From positions 1 through 30,885 of the forward strand of contig JANPHP010000090.1 in the NCBI GenBank assembly GCA_031424495.1: a stretch of DNA of 30,885 nt. The letters are read 5' to 3'. Below the pieces are notes generated by a model, which was given only the letters and a program-made list of their open reading frames with translations, was not told the origin of the DNA and did no database searches. The position numbers were made by a program, and so were the translations under genes. This DNA comes from JADKCL01 sp031424495 (GTDB taxonomy: Bacteria > Bacteroidota > Bacteroidia > J057 > JADKCL01). Of this stretch, positions 1 through 8,890 are shown piece after piece (the first letter of the stretch is position 1; each line of letters starts with the position of its first letter).

Positions 1-179
1 TCCATGTTCTGCTGAATTTAGGATGAAGCCCAAACATTCGACAAATATCCAATCAAGCAAAACCGTCGATGCACACACCAAGGTCCGGCGGCGACCTAAT
101 TCCTATTCAGCCAGAGCTTGCCGAATTTGTCGTACACCCGACCACAGACGGTCTTCATTCTCATCACTTTTTTCACAAC

Positions 180-1895
180 ATGGACATGCGTATGTATACC
201 AGAATCTTTACTTTCCTGATGTTTGCGGCAATGACCGGCCTGCTTGGGGGCTTTGGCTGTGCCCAGACGCCCGCCTTTCCCGGGGCCGAAGGCTTTGGCG
301 CGACTGCCTCGGGTGGCCGTGGTGGTCAGGTCATCTTTGTCACCAATACCGCTGTGAGTGGCCCTGGTTCCTTGCAAGAGGCCCTCGACACCCCGGGCCC
401 CAAGTACATCCTTTTCAGATGCAGCGGGGTGATCGATGGCACTGCCGAGATCCCTATCGGTAGCCATGACATCACAATCGCTGGGCAGACATCCCCCAAC
501 GGCATCGTCGTGCGGGGCTTGTCGTCTTACAACGACGCTGGGCACTCGACCGACAACCTCATCGTGCGGCATTTGCGGTCCCGCTGCAGCACAGACTCGC
601 TGCATCCCACCACCAATTGGGTTTCTGGGGACGGCATCACATTGGGTGGCGTGCACCGAGCGGTGATCGACCATTGTTCCTTCGGGCACAATGTCGATGA
701 GGCATTTGACATTTCGCGGTCCTCGGCGCTGTCGGTGCAAAACTGCCTGCTCACCGAGACCATCGGTGACCACAACTACCTCGGCGGCATGCTCACCAAC
801 TATACTGCAGCTGGTAACCTGCTCGATAGCTTGAGCATCCACCACAACACTTGGAGCCGCGTCGGCGGTCGCCTACCCGAATTTTCCTGCGAAGGGCCTG
901 AATGCGATGGCCATACCCTTCACGCCGAGGTTGCCTGCAATCTCTACAACGACCAAGGGATCGAGATCTTTTACAATTCCAGCATCAGCCAGGGCGGCAG
1001 CGGGCCCTACACGGCATTCGTCGACCTCAATTTTGTAAACAATTACGGCATCGCAAACCCCAACTATTGCAATGGCATGTTTCTCTCAGATTTTCTCGGC
1101 GTGGTCACCAATGAATTCTATGTCGATGGAAATGGAATGAATGTCTATCCAGCCTGGCACGATTACGAGCTCTTTAGCTGCTGCAACGACTTCTGCCAAA
1201 CCGGCCCTAACACAGACCCTGGTATCGCGACTCATCGCACGACGCGTCACAATTATCCCAGCATCACCTATACGCCCACAGCCCAGGTCCAACAATATAT
1301 GGTAGACAAGGTCGGCGCCTTCCCCCGTGATGCCCAAGATCGGCGCGTGCTGGGCTACGTTGCCAATGGTACCTTCTTGCCAGGCGATCGGGGAATCCCC
1401 GGTGCAGACGATCCCTTCACCATCGCCAACAGCACTGCCGGCGTGCTGCCCGATGGCGACGACGATGGCATGCCCGATTATTGGGAGACGGCCCACGGCC
1501 TGAACCCCAATGTCGCCGACCACAATGGCACCAACCTTTCGGTGAATATCACCGGCATCGCTGGCTATACAAATCTGGAATGCTACCTCAATTGCTTGGC
1601 CGATGCCTTGGTGAACGGCGGCTCGCCGACTTGCGGCATTTTGAATGCAGCAGTTGATCCGGTCAACGATAGGGAAGGGCTGGGAGTGAATCCCAATCCG
1701 TCGCAAGGTATTTTCTCAGTGTCTGTGCGTAACCATACCAAAGGATATGTGCAAGTCTACAACCTGCAGGGCCAAAAGGTGTGGGAGCAAGCGACGACGG
1801 GGCGCGGCACATTGCAGGTGGATTTGAGTGACAAGCCCGCTGGAGTCTACATCTTGCGCCTGGGTGCAAGCAGTCGCAAAATCGTGCTGCGATAA
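180..1895 (+). CDS. Secreted pectate lyase-like protein (PL1-type) with T9SS sorting tail
   Basis: Predicted 571-residue exported polysaccharide lyase, probably cleaving pectin-like polygalacturonan outside the cell. The chosen ATG (in-frame ATGs also at 186 and 192) is followed by a hydrophobic signal peptide ending near GCA-QTP. The mature N-terminus AFPGAEGFGATASGGRGG and the following GSLQEAL, ITIAGQTSP, IVRHLRSR and VIDHCSFGHNVDE segments match the opening of Bacteroidota PL1 pectate lyases and indicate a right-handed parallel beta-helix. A Ca-binding-like GDDDGMPDYWETAHGLNPN segment (about residues 425-445) follows, as is common in these enzymes. The last ~75 residues (NPNPSQGIFSV, VYNLQGQKV, LSDKPAGVYILRL, KIVLR) are a type A T9SS C-terminal sorting domain. 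No Shine-Dalgarno sequence is visible. Substrate is inferred from the family, and the catalytic residues were not individually verified. Confidence 0.85.
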   Translation: MDMRMYTRIFTFLMFAAMTGLLGGFGCAQTPAFPGAEGFGATASGGRGGQVIFVTNTAVSGPGSLQEALDTPGPKYILFRCSGVIDGTAEIPIGSHDITIAGQTSPNGIVVRGLSSYNDAGHSTDNLIVRHLRSRCSTDSLHPTTNWVSGDGITLGGVHRAVIDHCSFGHNVDEAFDISRSSALSVQNCLLTETIGDHNYLGGMLTNYTAAGNLLDSLSIHHNTWSRVGGRLPEFSCEGPECDGHTLHAEVACNLYNDQGIEIFYNSSISQGGSGPYTAFVDLNFVNNYGIANPNYCNGMFLSDFLGVVTNEFYVDGNGMNVYPAWHDYELFSCCNDFCQTGPNTDPGIATHRTTRHNYPSITYTPTAQVQQYMVDKVGAFPRDAQDRRVLGYVANGTFLPGDRGIPGADDPFTIANSTAGVLPDGDDDGMPDYWETAHGLNPNVADHNGTNLSVNITGIAGYTNLECYLNCLADALVNGGSPTCGILNAAVDPVNDREGLGVNPNPSQGIFSVSVRNHTKGYVQVYNLQGQKVWEQATTGRGTLQVDLSDKPAGVYILRLGASSRKIVLR

Positions 1896-2568
1896 GAGCA
1901 AATTTGATCAACAATTCCCCGCAGGGTGCGGTCTCTTTTGGGAGGCTGCGCCCTGTTTTGTGTAGCGCACTTCACCACCGACGCAACTCAAAAGCTTGGT
2001 TGTGGTCTGTTGATGATTGTCGATTCTAACGCACCCTTGCCGGGAATAAATCTTATTGGTCGGCCATCTTCCTGGACTGAATTGGCCACGGTACATGACC
2101 GATTCCGGGTATATGACCGGTGATTCAGGCCGTTTCTCGGCCTCTTTGGGCAGCAATTGGGCTCAAATTCTTCAAAACAGGGCTAACCTTACTTCACCAA
2201 GAACGATCTATACTTTGAGTAAAGGCATCCATACTTCAGGGTATGGGCAGTTCTTCTCTGAGTAAGTTTGTCCTCGTTTCCAGCCAATGGAGGCACTTTC
2301 ACTCAAAAATGCTTACCGTCTGGGCATAGTTTTGAGCGATCTCAGCACTCCGGGATATGTGCGAAGGGCATCAAGAAAGTCTGTTCCACATTGCTCACTG
2401 CGCTGCGTTTTCGGCGGATGCGCAGTTCAAAAACCGCACTGAGGGGCTTATGGGAGGACTCGCCTAGGGGATGCATGACAAAAGTCATGATTCCGCAAGA
2501 CCCACATCATGCAGACGGTCAGCATTGGTCACGAATTTTGATGCATCGATTAAAAACATCAAAGCATC
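1896..2568. other. Gene-poor interval upstream of the universal stress gene
   Basis: About 670 bp with no convincing gene. Three overlapping open frames exist here (up to 117 codons). They lack recognisable motifs, overlap each other or the next gene, and read like random translations rich in Ser, Arg and His. Visible small structures are a near-repeat of ATGACCG around 2095 and 2113, a 6-bp hairpin CCATAC/GTATGG at 2229-2246, and the CATGAC-N4-GTCATG palindrome at 2474-2489, which is annotated separately. A near-consensus -7 box GAATTTTG lies at 2533-2540. The rest shows nothing identifiable. Confidence 0.6.
2474..2489. promoter_or_regulatory. Palindromic operator, CRP/FNR-like (site 1)
   Basis: Perfect inverted repeat CATGAC-AAAA-GTCATG, centred about 87 bp before the universal stress protein start. 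Its geometry (TGAC-N4-GTCA) resembles sites of CRP/FNR-family dimers such as FNR (TTGAT-N4-ATCAA). A near-identical element lies upstream of ccoNO at 6371-6388. That a regulator binds here is inferred from the symmetry, the recurrence and the oxygen-related context. Confidence 0.5.
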
Positions 2569-3447
2569 ATGGAAAAGACACAAAAGAAAGTAATGGTCGC
2601 GGTGGATTTCACCCCGAGTAGCGATGCTGCGATTGCAGTGGCCGCCAAATTTGCAGCTTTGCACCAGGCAGAGCTGGTATTGTTGCATGTCATTGAGGCA
2701 TTGCCACCATTGGCGGGATTCTTCACCGAGGGTGACCTGCAAGACAAAAAGCGTGAATACAGCCTCAAAATGCTGGACAAGCTTGTCGAGCAACATGGCT
2801 CAGTTGCCGCGCCCGTATCGCGCATGATCATTGAAGGCAGGCCTTACGCTGCTATCCTGAAAGCAGCTGAGCAAATCGGCGCAGAAATGATCGTCATGGG
2901 AACTTGGGGAAGCCAAGCGATCGAAACAGGCATGATCGGCTCCAATGTGAACAAAGTCGTGCGCAGCGCAAAGATCCCCGTGGCAACCGTGACGCGCATG
3001 CCCAACAATGACAACTTCGACAAGATCTTGATTGCAGTCGATCCAGAATTTGGGATTCGTGAACTGCGCCACATATTGGCTCTGTACCACAATTCCTACA
3101 ACCCTGAAATTGAGCTGCTGAGTGTCGCCGCATCGGAAACTGAAGTAGAAGCACTCAAACTCTATCTGCAAAAGCAAAGCAAAACCCTGCATGAAGAAGG
3201 CATTCACAATGTGAAAACTACTGTGCGTGTGGGTGGTATCATCAGCGATGTAATCCTATCTTATGTAAAGGAGGGTGGTCACGACATGATTTGGATGGAA
3301 ACCCATGGTCGCAAAGGCATTTCCGGTTGGATATTGGGCAGCATCACCGAGGAGGTTTTGCAATACAGCCCAGTTCCAGTATTGAGTCTGCATCCTGATC
3401 GTGAAACGGTAACGCGGTATTATTACCACGCCGATTCACCCTTCTAA
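2569..3447 (+). CDS. Tandem-domain universal stress protein (UspA family)
   Basis: 292-residue cytoplasmic protein made of two Usp domains. Domain 1 (about residues 5-143) opens with KVMVAVDFTPSSDAAI and carries the nucleotide-binding motif MGTWGSQ...GMIGSNVNKVVRSAKIPV. Domain 2 (about 150-280) opens with KILIAVDPEF and carries METHGRKG...ILGSITEEVLQYSPVPV. The G-x2-G-x9-G(S/T) pattern suggests ATP-binding Usp proteins. Tandem Usp proteins commonly accompany respiratory or low-oxygen genes in Bacteroidota. Here the gene precedes the cbb3 oxidase block and has a palindromic operator like the one upstream of ccoNO. The ATG lies in TCATGG with no Shine-Dalgarno sequence. The precise stress or partner is unknown. 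Confidence 0.93.
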   Translation: MEKTQKKVMVAVDFTPSSDAAIAVAAKFAALHQAELVLLHVIEALPPLAGFFTEGDLQDKKREYSLKMLDKLVEQHGSVAAPVSRMIIEGRPYAAILKAAEQIGAEMIVMGTWGSQAIETGMIGSNVNKVVRSAKIPVATVTRMPNNDNFDKILIAVDPEFGIRELRHILALYHNSYNPEIELLSVAASETEVEALKLYLQKQSKTLHEEGIHNVKTTVRVGGIISDVILSYVKEGGHDMIWMETHGRKGISGWILGSITEEVLQYSPVPVLSLHPDRETVTRYYYHADSPF

Positions 3448-3609
3448 TTGTCACCGATTGGGGAGCGTAATCTGAGCCGATTTCCTGCCAACCTTGTGTT
3501 CAGCGCATTGACAGCTCGCACACGAGATCGGTAGGTGGCTTGGATGCGCTTTTCCCAATCAGATTTCCAGCGCCTTATCATCTTTCAATCTGCCCGCTCA
3601 GGGTTCAGG

Positions 3610-6042
3610 ATGAATATTGCAGTGCTCAATCCCAAATCATTGGCATCAGCGCCGACGCCATCCCACTGCTTTCACTGTGGTGCGGATGTCGGTCGACAGC
3701 CGATCGTCGATGCAGACAAAGCCTTTTGTTGTGCAGGTTGCCACACGGTGTATGGCTTGCTCAGCAGCCACCAATTGAGTGGTTATTACCAAATGCAAAG
3801 CCATCCGGGGCAGCGGCCTGAGTCGGCGACAGGTAAATATGCTTGGCTCGCCGAGCCTGCCCAAGCCGCAAAACTCCTCGATTACCAAGACGACAAAGTC
3901 GCCAAGATCACCCTGAAATTGCCGACGATGCATTGCGCAGCCTGCATTTGGCTGCTCGAACAATTGTATAAAATCCAACCCGGCGTCTTGCGAACGGAGG
4001 TCGATTTTCCGAGGCGAGAAGTCGCTCTCAGCTATGATCCTCATATCATCACGCTTGAAAAAGTCGCCACCCTGCTCGACGCGCTAGGCTATCCGCCAGC
4101 GCTGAGCCTTGCCGATAGCGAAGACGACAAACAAAAGGACCGCAGCGGCCGTGAGTTGTGGTATGAGCTCGGCGTTGCCGGCTTTTGCTTTGGCAATATC
4201 ATGCTGCTGAGCTTCCCTGAATATTTGCGCCTAGACGACCCGACCCTTGCGGTCCTGTTCAGGTGGCTGAATCTCGTGCTGTCTCTGCCCGTGGTGGGCT
4301 TCAGTGCCCGCAGCTATTTTCGCTCGGCTTGGGCAGGGCTGCAGCACCGCATGATCAATATGGACTTGCCGATCGCCATCGGCATTGTGATGCTGTTTGT
4401 GCGGTCTTCGCTGGATGTATTCATGGGCACAGGATCTGGCTATTTTGACTCGTTGGCGGGTCTGTTGTTTTTCTTGCTGATAGGCAAGGCCTATCAGCGC
4501 AAGACCTATCACATGCTCAGCTTCGAGCGTGATTACCGCAGCTATTTTCCGATTTCAGTGAGTCGCATTGCGAATGGCAAGGAGTCGATGGTCTCCGTCG
4601 CGCAGTTGCAGCAAGGCGATGAACTGATGATCCGCAGTGGCGAGCTCATTCCCGCCGATGGTCTGCTCTTGCATGGGCAAGGCGAGATTGACTACAGCTT
4701 TGTCACGGGCGAGAGCGAGCCCGTACCCGTGCGCATGGGCGAACGCATCTATGCAGGTGGGCGGCAGGCGGGCGCGCCCATACGCATCGTCTTAGAACGC
4801 GAGGTGTCACAAGGCTACCTTACCAAATTGTGGAACCATGAAGCATTCCGCAAGAAAAAGACCGCAGAAATCACAAAGCAAAGCGATCGCATCGGGCAGC
4901 GTTTTACGCCGGTGGTGCTGGTGATTGCGGTCGTTGCCGCTGTCTATTGGGCCATCGTGGATGCATCGATGATCTGGAATGTCGTGAGCTCTGTGCTGAT
5001 CGTGGCCTGCCCATGTGCGCTGGCACTGAGCACGCCCTTCACCCTTGGGCATGTATTGCGCGTGTTTGGGCGCAGGGGTTTTTACCTGAAGGGGCCGGCT
5101 GTTGTCGAGTCATTGGCCGAGACGCAGGCGATGATATTTGACAAGACGGGTACACTCACGTCGGTCATCGAGGCGAGTGTGCGGTGGAATGGCGATGCGC
5201 TGCAACCTGCAGAGCAGGCTTTGTTAAGGGCTTTACTTGGGGGTAGCATTCATCCTTTGAGTCGCCGTTTGTATGCTTTTTTGCACACAGATAGTGATAT
5301 GGCCTTGGCGCAAGTCGAGGATTTTGAGGAACAAAAGGGCAAGGGTATCGCCGGCATGGTCGATGGCATCGACCTGAAAGTGGGCTCAGGCTCATTTGTC
5401 GGATTGGATGCCTATACCGGTGGCGTGTATGTCATGATAGCGGGTGAAGTGAGGGGATATTTTGAATTGTCGAATGATTTGCGGCCAGGAATTGCGGGGA
5501 TTTTGAAGCGTTTAGGCAAATCGATGAAGCTCGGTTTGCTTTCTGGCGACCACGCAGGAGCGGCTGCGCAAATGCGTGCGATCATGCCTGAGGGCGCACA
5601 GCTCATGTTCAAGCAAGATCCGGCAGCCAAATTGGAGTTTATCAAGAGCATGCAAGCCGATGGCTTGCAGGTCGCCATGGTCGGCGATGGCCTCAACGAC
5701 GCCGGCGCTTTGAAGCAGGCCGACATCGGCATCGCGCTCACCGACGACTTGGCGGCGTTTACGCCAGCGAGCGACGCGATTCTCGCAGCGAGTTCGCTCC
5801 AATGGCTACCCGATTTCAGGGATATCGCCAAAGGAGCACTCAAGATTGTGCAATACAGCTTCTTCGTTTCATTCAGCTACAACGCAGTCGGGATCGCATT
5901 TGCAGTCAGTGGCCATTTGTCTCCCCTCGTCGCGGCCATCTTGATGCCATTGAGCTCGGTATCGGTAGTGCTATTCACAACTGCAAGCGTGTCGCTGCTT
6001 GCTCGAAAGCAATTTTCCAAAATGAGCAACGAAGGAAAGTAA
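3610..6042 (+). CDS. ccoI: Cu(+)-exporting P1B-type ATPase CcoI (cbb3 oxidase assembly)
   Basis: 810-residue heavy-metal P-type ATPase, probably moving copper across the inner membrane for insertion into the cbb3 oxidase. Visible order: an N-terminal Cys-rich metal-binding domain (CFHCG and CCAGC), an HMA domain with the MHCAACIW motif (C109, C112), membrane helices from about residue 185, the actuator loop with TGES, the transmembrane CPC motif (C467-P-C469), the phosphorylation site DKTGTLT (D511), a GSIHPLS segment and the hinge motif GDGLND (G692-D693). The extra N-terminal CxxC domain plus the CcoS/CcoN neighbours favour CcoI over a generic CopA exporter. The ATG at 3610 fits better than the frame's earlier starts, whose extra 25 codons look unlike a conserved N-terminus. 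Confidence 0.93.
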   Translation: MNIAVLNPKSLASAPTPSHCFHCGADVGRQPIVDADKAFCCAGCHTVYGLLSSHQLSGYYQMQSHPGQRPESATGKYAWLAEPAQAAKLLDYQDDKVAKITLKLPTMHCAACIWLLEQLYKIQPGVLRTEVDFPRREVALSYDPHIITLEKVATLLDALGYPPALSLADSEDDKQKDRSGRELWYELGVAGFCFGNIMLLSFPEYLRLDDPTLAVLFRWLNLVLSLPVVGFSARSYFRSAWAGLQHRMINMDLPIAIGIVMLFVRSSLDVFMGTGSGYFDSLAGLLFFLLIGKAYQRKTYHMLSFERDYRSYFPISVSRIANGKESMVSVAQLQQGDELMIRSGELIPADGLLLHGQGEIDYSFVTGESEPVPVRMGERIYAGGRQAGAPIRIVLEREVSQGYLTKLWNHEAFRKKKTAEITKQSDRIGQRFTPVVLVIAVVAAVYWAIVDASMIWNVVSSVLIVACPCALALSTPFTLGHVLRVFGRRGFYLKGPAVVESLAETQAMIFDKTGTLTSVIEASVRWNGDALQPAEQALLRALLGGSIHPLSRRLYAFLHTDSDMALAQVEDFEEQKGKGIAGMVDGIDLKVGSGSFVGLDAYTGGVYVMIAGEVRGYFELSNDLRPGIAGILKRLGKSMKLGLLSGDHAGAAAQMRAIMPEGAQLMFKQDPAAKLEFIKSMQADGLQVAMVGDGLNDAGALKQADIGIALTDDLAAFTPASDAILAASSLQWLPDFRDIAKGALKIVQYSFFVSFSYNAVGIAFAVSGHLSPLVAAILMPLSSVSVVLFTTASVSLLARKQFSKMSNEGK

Positions 6043-6054
6043 GCAGGTGACAGG

Positions 6055-6171
6055 TAGCAGGTAGTAGGTAGCAGGTCGCTACAACTTCCTACCTACTACC
6101 TACTACCTACTACCTACTACCTACTACCTACTACCTACTACCTCAATTCTCCATTGTCAATTGTCAATTAT
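6055..6171. repeat. Heptanucleotide repeat array with inverted arm
   Basis: Three repeat classes share a seven-base period. First come three copies in one orientation (TAGCAGG, TAGTAGG, TAGCAGG; 6055-6075). Then, after a short spacer, there are seven exact copies of the complementary unit CCTACTA (6092-6140). Finally there are four degenerate heptads, CAATTCT, CCATTGT, CAATTGT and CAATTAT (6144-6171). The first two blocks are inverted relative to each other and could form a long hairpin. The array fills the gap between ccoI and ccoS and ends four bases before the ccoS start codon. Confidence 0.95.
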
Positions 6172-6175
6172 CAGC

Positions 6176-6376
6176 ATGAGCATCATTTATCTTCTTATCG
6201 GCTGCAGCATCACCATCGCTTTGCTGTTTTTGATTGGCTTTCTTTGGTCGATCCGTTCGGGACAATATGATGATACCTATACCCCCGCGGTACGGATGTT
6301 ATTCGAGCCCGATCCGGTAACGCCCGACGATGCGGTGCAAACGGTCGAGCCTGATTCTTCTCAAGCCGATGCGTGA
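6176..6376 (+). CDS. ccoS: Cytochrome cbb3 oxidase maturation protein CcoS
   Basis: 66-residue single-span membrane protein. An N-terminal helix (IIYLLIGCSITIALLFLIGF, residues 3-22) is followed by LWSIRSGQYDDTYTPAVRML, which is the CcoS/FixS signature (F-x-W-x3-G-Q-[FY]-D-D). CcoS is needed for cofactor (haem/copper) insertion into CcoN; its exact chemistry is unknown. The acidic C-terminal tail is short and variable in the family. The ATG at 6176 is preferred over an upstream in-frame TTG because that lies in the repeat array. There is no Shine-Dalgarno sequence; the leader consists of heptad repeats. The stop codon overlaps the palindrome preceding ccoNO. Confidence 0.9.
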   Translation: MSIIYLLIGCSITIALLFLIGFLWSIRSGQYDDTYTPAVRMLFEPDPVTPDDAVQTVEPDSSQADA

Positions 6377-6388
6377 CTTTGGTCATGC
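6371..6388. promoter_or_regulatory. Palindromic operator, CRP/FNR-like (site 2, ccoNO)
   Basis: Inverted repeat GCGTGAC-TTTG-GTCATGC with one mismatched pair, centred about 60 bp before the ccoNO start and overlapping the ccoS stop codon. Outside the N4 spacer it matches site 1 (2473-2490) at 12 of 14 positions. cbb3 operons are classically controlled by FNR/FixK/ANR-type regulators, so an oxygen- or redox-responsive CRP/FNR homologue is the natural candidate. The identity of the regulator is inferred. Confidence 0.55.
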
Positions 6389-6438
6389 TTTCCAACTGAT
6401 CCCGATGAGAATTTTACCCTGAATTCAACGCAAATTAT

Positions 6439-8652
6439 ATGGCGGTAGAGACATTTTATTACGACAACAAAATCGTCCGAAAGTTCGGTATGGCGACGGT
6501 CATTTTTGGCATCGTCGGCATGCTCGTCGGCTTGTTGGTGGCGCTACAACTCGCGTTTCCGGCATTGAACTTCGGCATTGAGTACACCTCATTTGGGCGA
6601 TTGCGGCCCCTCCACACCAATGCGATCATCTTTGCATTCGTCGGAAACAGCATTTTTATGGGGGTTTATTATTCCCTCCAACGTTTGCTCAAGGCACGCA
6701 TGTTTAGTGATCTCTTGGGCAACATCCACTTTTGGGGATGGCAATTGATCATTTTGTCGGCAGCTATCACGCTGCCGCTGGGCATCACAACCGGCAAGGA
6801 ATATGCCGAGCTGGAGTGGCCGATCGATATTGCGATCACCCTGATCTGTGTCGTTTTCGGGATCAACATGTTTCGTACGATTCTCAAGCGGCGTGAGCGG
6901 CACTTGTATGTTTCCATCTGGTTTTATATTGCGACTTGGGTGGCCATTGCATTGTTGCACATTGTGAATTCGATGGAGTATCCCATCTCGATGACCAAAA
7001 GCTACTCGATGTATGCGGGTGTGCAAGATGCGCTGGTACAATGGTGGTATGGTCACAACGCTGTGGCATTCTTCCTCACAACCCCGATCCTCGGTTTGAT
7101 GTATTATTTCCTACCCAAGGCCGCCAATCGCCCTGTGTATTCTTATCGACTCTCGATCGTACACTTTTGGTCACTTGTGTTTTTGTACATCTGGGCTGGA
7201 CCCCACCACTTGCTCTACACCTCGCTGCCCGACTGGGCACAGTCTTTGGGTGTTGCATTCTCCATCATGCTCATCGCGCCGAGTTGGGGTGGCATGATCA
7301 ACGGCCTGCTCACATTGCGTGGTGCCTGGGACAAAGTGAGGCAGGAACCCGTACTCAAGTTTTTTGTGGTCGCCATCACCGCTTATGGTATGGCAACTTT
7401 TGAAGGGCCTATGCTCTCGCTCAAGAGTGTGAATGCCATCGCTCACTTTACCGATTGGATCGTGGCCCACGTACACGTAGGCGGCCTCGGCTGGAATGGT
7501 TTCATGGCCTTCGGTATCCTTTATTGGCTGGTTCCCAAAATGTGGCAAACCAAAATCTACAGTACCAAAGCTGCCAATACGCACTTCTGGCTGGGTACGA
7601 TGGGCATCGTGATTTATGCAGTACCAATGTACATCGCTGGTATCGTGCAGGGCCTTATGTGGAAGGATTTTGACAGCAATGGCTTCTTGGCACACCCCAA
7701 TTTTTTGGAGACGGTAACGCAAATTGTGCCGATGTACATGCTGCGCGCATTGGGCGGTCTATTTTACCTGAGTGGTGCACTCATCATGGTTTGGAACCTG
7801 GTGATGACGATCAAGCAAGGTACTTTCTTGAAGGAAGAAAAAGCTGAAGCCCCCGCACTGGACAATGGTGAGGAGGAAAAAGGAGCTTATTGGCACCGCT
7901 GGATCGAACGCAAGCCTGTACAAATGCTCGTCATGTCGCTGGGCCTGCTGCTGGTTGGTACATTTATCGAGCTGATACCGACATTTTTGGTCAAGGAAAA
8001 TATCCCAACGATCAGTTCTGTCAAGCCTTATACGCCGCTAGAATTGCAGGGCCGTGACCTCTACATCCGTGAGGGTTGCAATACCTGCCACTCTCAAATG
8101 GTGCGTCCATTTCGCAGTGAGGAATTGCGCTATGGTGGTGAGTACTCCAAGGCCGGCGAATATGTTTATGATCACCCCTTTCTTTGGGGATCCAAGCGCA
8201 CCGGGCCTGACTTGCAGCGCGTCGGTGGCCGCTGGGGCGACGATTGGCACTATCGTCACTTGATCGAACCGCAGGCAGTTTCTCCGGGATCGATCATGCC
8301 GACCTATGCACACTTGGCTGAACATGAGCTCAATATCAGCAATACGGCGACCAAGCTCAAAGCCATGCAAAGTATGGGCGTGCCCTATACCGACAGTCTC
8401 ATCGCCAATGCCGACGCAGTGCTCAATGCACAGGCCAAGCAAATCCAAGCTACTTTGGAAGTCGCGCACATTAAGACCTCCGAAACCAAGGAGATTATTG
8501 CACTGATCGCCTACTTGCAACGCCTCGGCACTGACATCAAAGCGCAGCCTGCGGCTGCTACTTTGGCACCCGTCACGCCGACGACACCTGCAGCGCAACC
8601 CTCAGCCGCTGCACCCGGGGCAACTCCTAACATTCCCCCAACCCAACAATAA
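6439..8652 (+). CDS. ccoNO: Fused cbb3 cytochrome c oxidase subunits I and II (CcoN-CcoO)
   Basis: 737-residue fusion forming the core of the high-affinity terminal oxidase in the inner membrane. The CcoN part (about 1-485, some 12 helices) has the low-spin haem ligand in RPLHTNAIIF (H59), the Cu-B region GHNAVAFF and GPHHLLYTSLP, and the haem ligands in VAHVHVGGLGWNG. After a soluble linker, a new membrane anchor (about 497-515) begins the CcoO part, which has one haem c motif C547-N-T-C550-H551 and the conserved SQMVRPF, GPDLQRVGGRWGDDWHYRHL and IMPTYAHL segments. CcoN-CcoO fusion is characteristic of Bacteroidota. The last ~45 residues are a Pro/Ala/Thr-rich tail not needed in canonical CcoO. 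It lies just downstream of a palindromic operator and leads the ccoNO-Q-P genes. Confidence 0.97.
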   Translation: MAVETFYYDNKIVRKFGMATVIFGIVGMLVGLLVALQLAFPALNFGIEYTSFGRLRPLHTNAIIFAFVGNSIFMGVYYSLQRLLKARMFSDLLGNIHFWGWQLIILSAAITLPLGITTGKEYAELEWPIDIAITLICVVFGINMFRTILKRRERHLYVSIWFYIATWVAIALLHIVNSMEYPISMTKSYSMYAGVQDALVQWWYGHNAVAFFLTTPILGLMYYFLPKAANRPVYSYRLSIVHFWSLVFLYIWAGPHHLLYTSLPDWAQSLGVAFSIMLIAPSWGGMINGLLTLRGAWDKVRQEPVLKFFVVAITAYGMATFEGPMLSLKSVNAIAHFTDWIVAHVHVGGLGWNGFMAFGILYWLVPKMWQTKIYSTKAANTHFWLGTMGIVIYAVPMYIAGIVQGLMWKDFDSNGFLAHPNFLETVTQIVPMYMLRALGGLFYLSGALIMVWNLVMTIKQGTFLKEEKAEAPALDNGEEEKGAYWHRWIERKPVQMLVMSLGLLLVGTFIELIPTFLVKENIPTISSVKPYTPLELQGRDLYIREGCNTCHSQMVRPFRSEELRYGGEYSKAGEYVYDHPFLWGSKRTGPDLQRVGGRWGDDWHYRHLIEPQAVSPGSIMPTYAHLAEHELNISNTATKLKAMQSMGVPYTDSLIANADAVLNAQAKQIQATLEVAHIKTSETKEIIALIAYLQRLGTDIKAQPAAATLAPVTPTTPAAQPSAAAPGATPNIPPTQQ

Positions 8653-8667
8653 TCACAGGAGGAAATT

Positions 8668-8880
8668 ATGCGCTACGTCAAGCATTTTTTTGAAAATATT
8701 GCGGGGATCGAGATTTATCCCATGATCTCCCTGCTCATCTTTTTCTTTTTCTTCCTTTTCCTGGGCTTGTATGTCGTTTTGATGCGGAAAGCACATGTGC
8801 AATACATGGCTAGCAACCCGCTAGACTTGGACTTGACACAGGAGAGCAAGCAGGAAATTTCCAAGGACCCTCAATCTTGA
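8668..8880 (+). CDS. ccoQ: CcoQ-like small membrane subunit of cbb3 oxidase
   Basis: 70-residue protein with one long hydrophobic helix (ISLLIFFFFFLFLGLYVVLM, about residues 20-39) followed by a short charged tail, as in CcoQ/FixQ, which stabilises the cbb3 complex. CcoQ sequences are very divergent, so the call rests on size, topology and position between ccoNO and ccoP. Unlike most genes here it has a clear Shine-Dalgarno sequence (CAGGAGG, six bases before the ATG). The gap is 15 bases from ccoNO and 10 bases to ccoP, so all three are surely co-transcribed. Confidence 0.85.
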   Translation: MRYVKHFFENIAGIEIYPMISLLIFFFFFLFLGLYVVLMRKAHVQYMASNPLDLDLTQESKQEISKDPQS

Positions 8881-8890
8881 TCTTAGTACT

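Noticed and set aside
96..845. Long minus-strand open frame (249 codons) opposite the pectate lyase gene
   Set aside because: It is fully antisense to a clearly recognisable gene and shows only composition-driven sequence; an open antisense frame is common at this GC content.
2268..2621. Open frame of 117 codons before the universal stress gene
   Set aside because: It overlaps the start of the stress gene, has no family-like motifs and an irregular composition, and covers the predicted operator. It is probably chance.
6055..6171. Regular repeats considered as a CRISPR array
   Set aside because: The seven-base units are contiguous with no spacers, and there are no cas genes.
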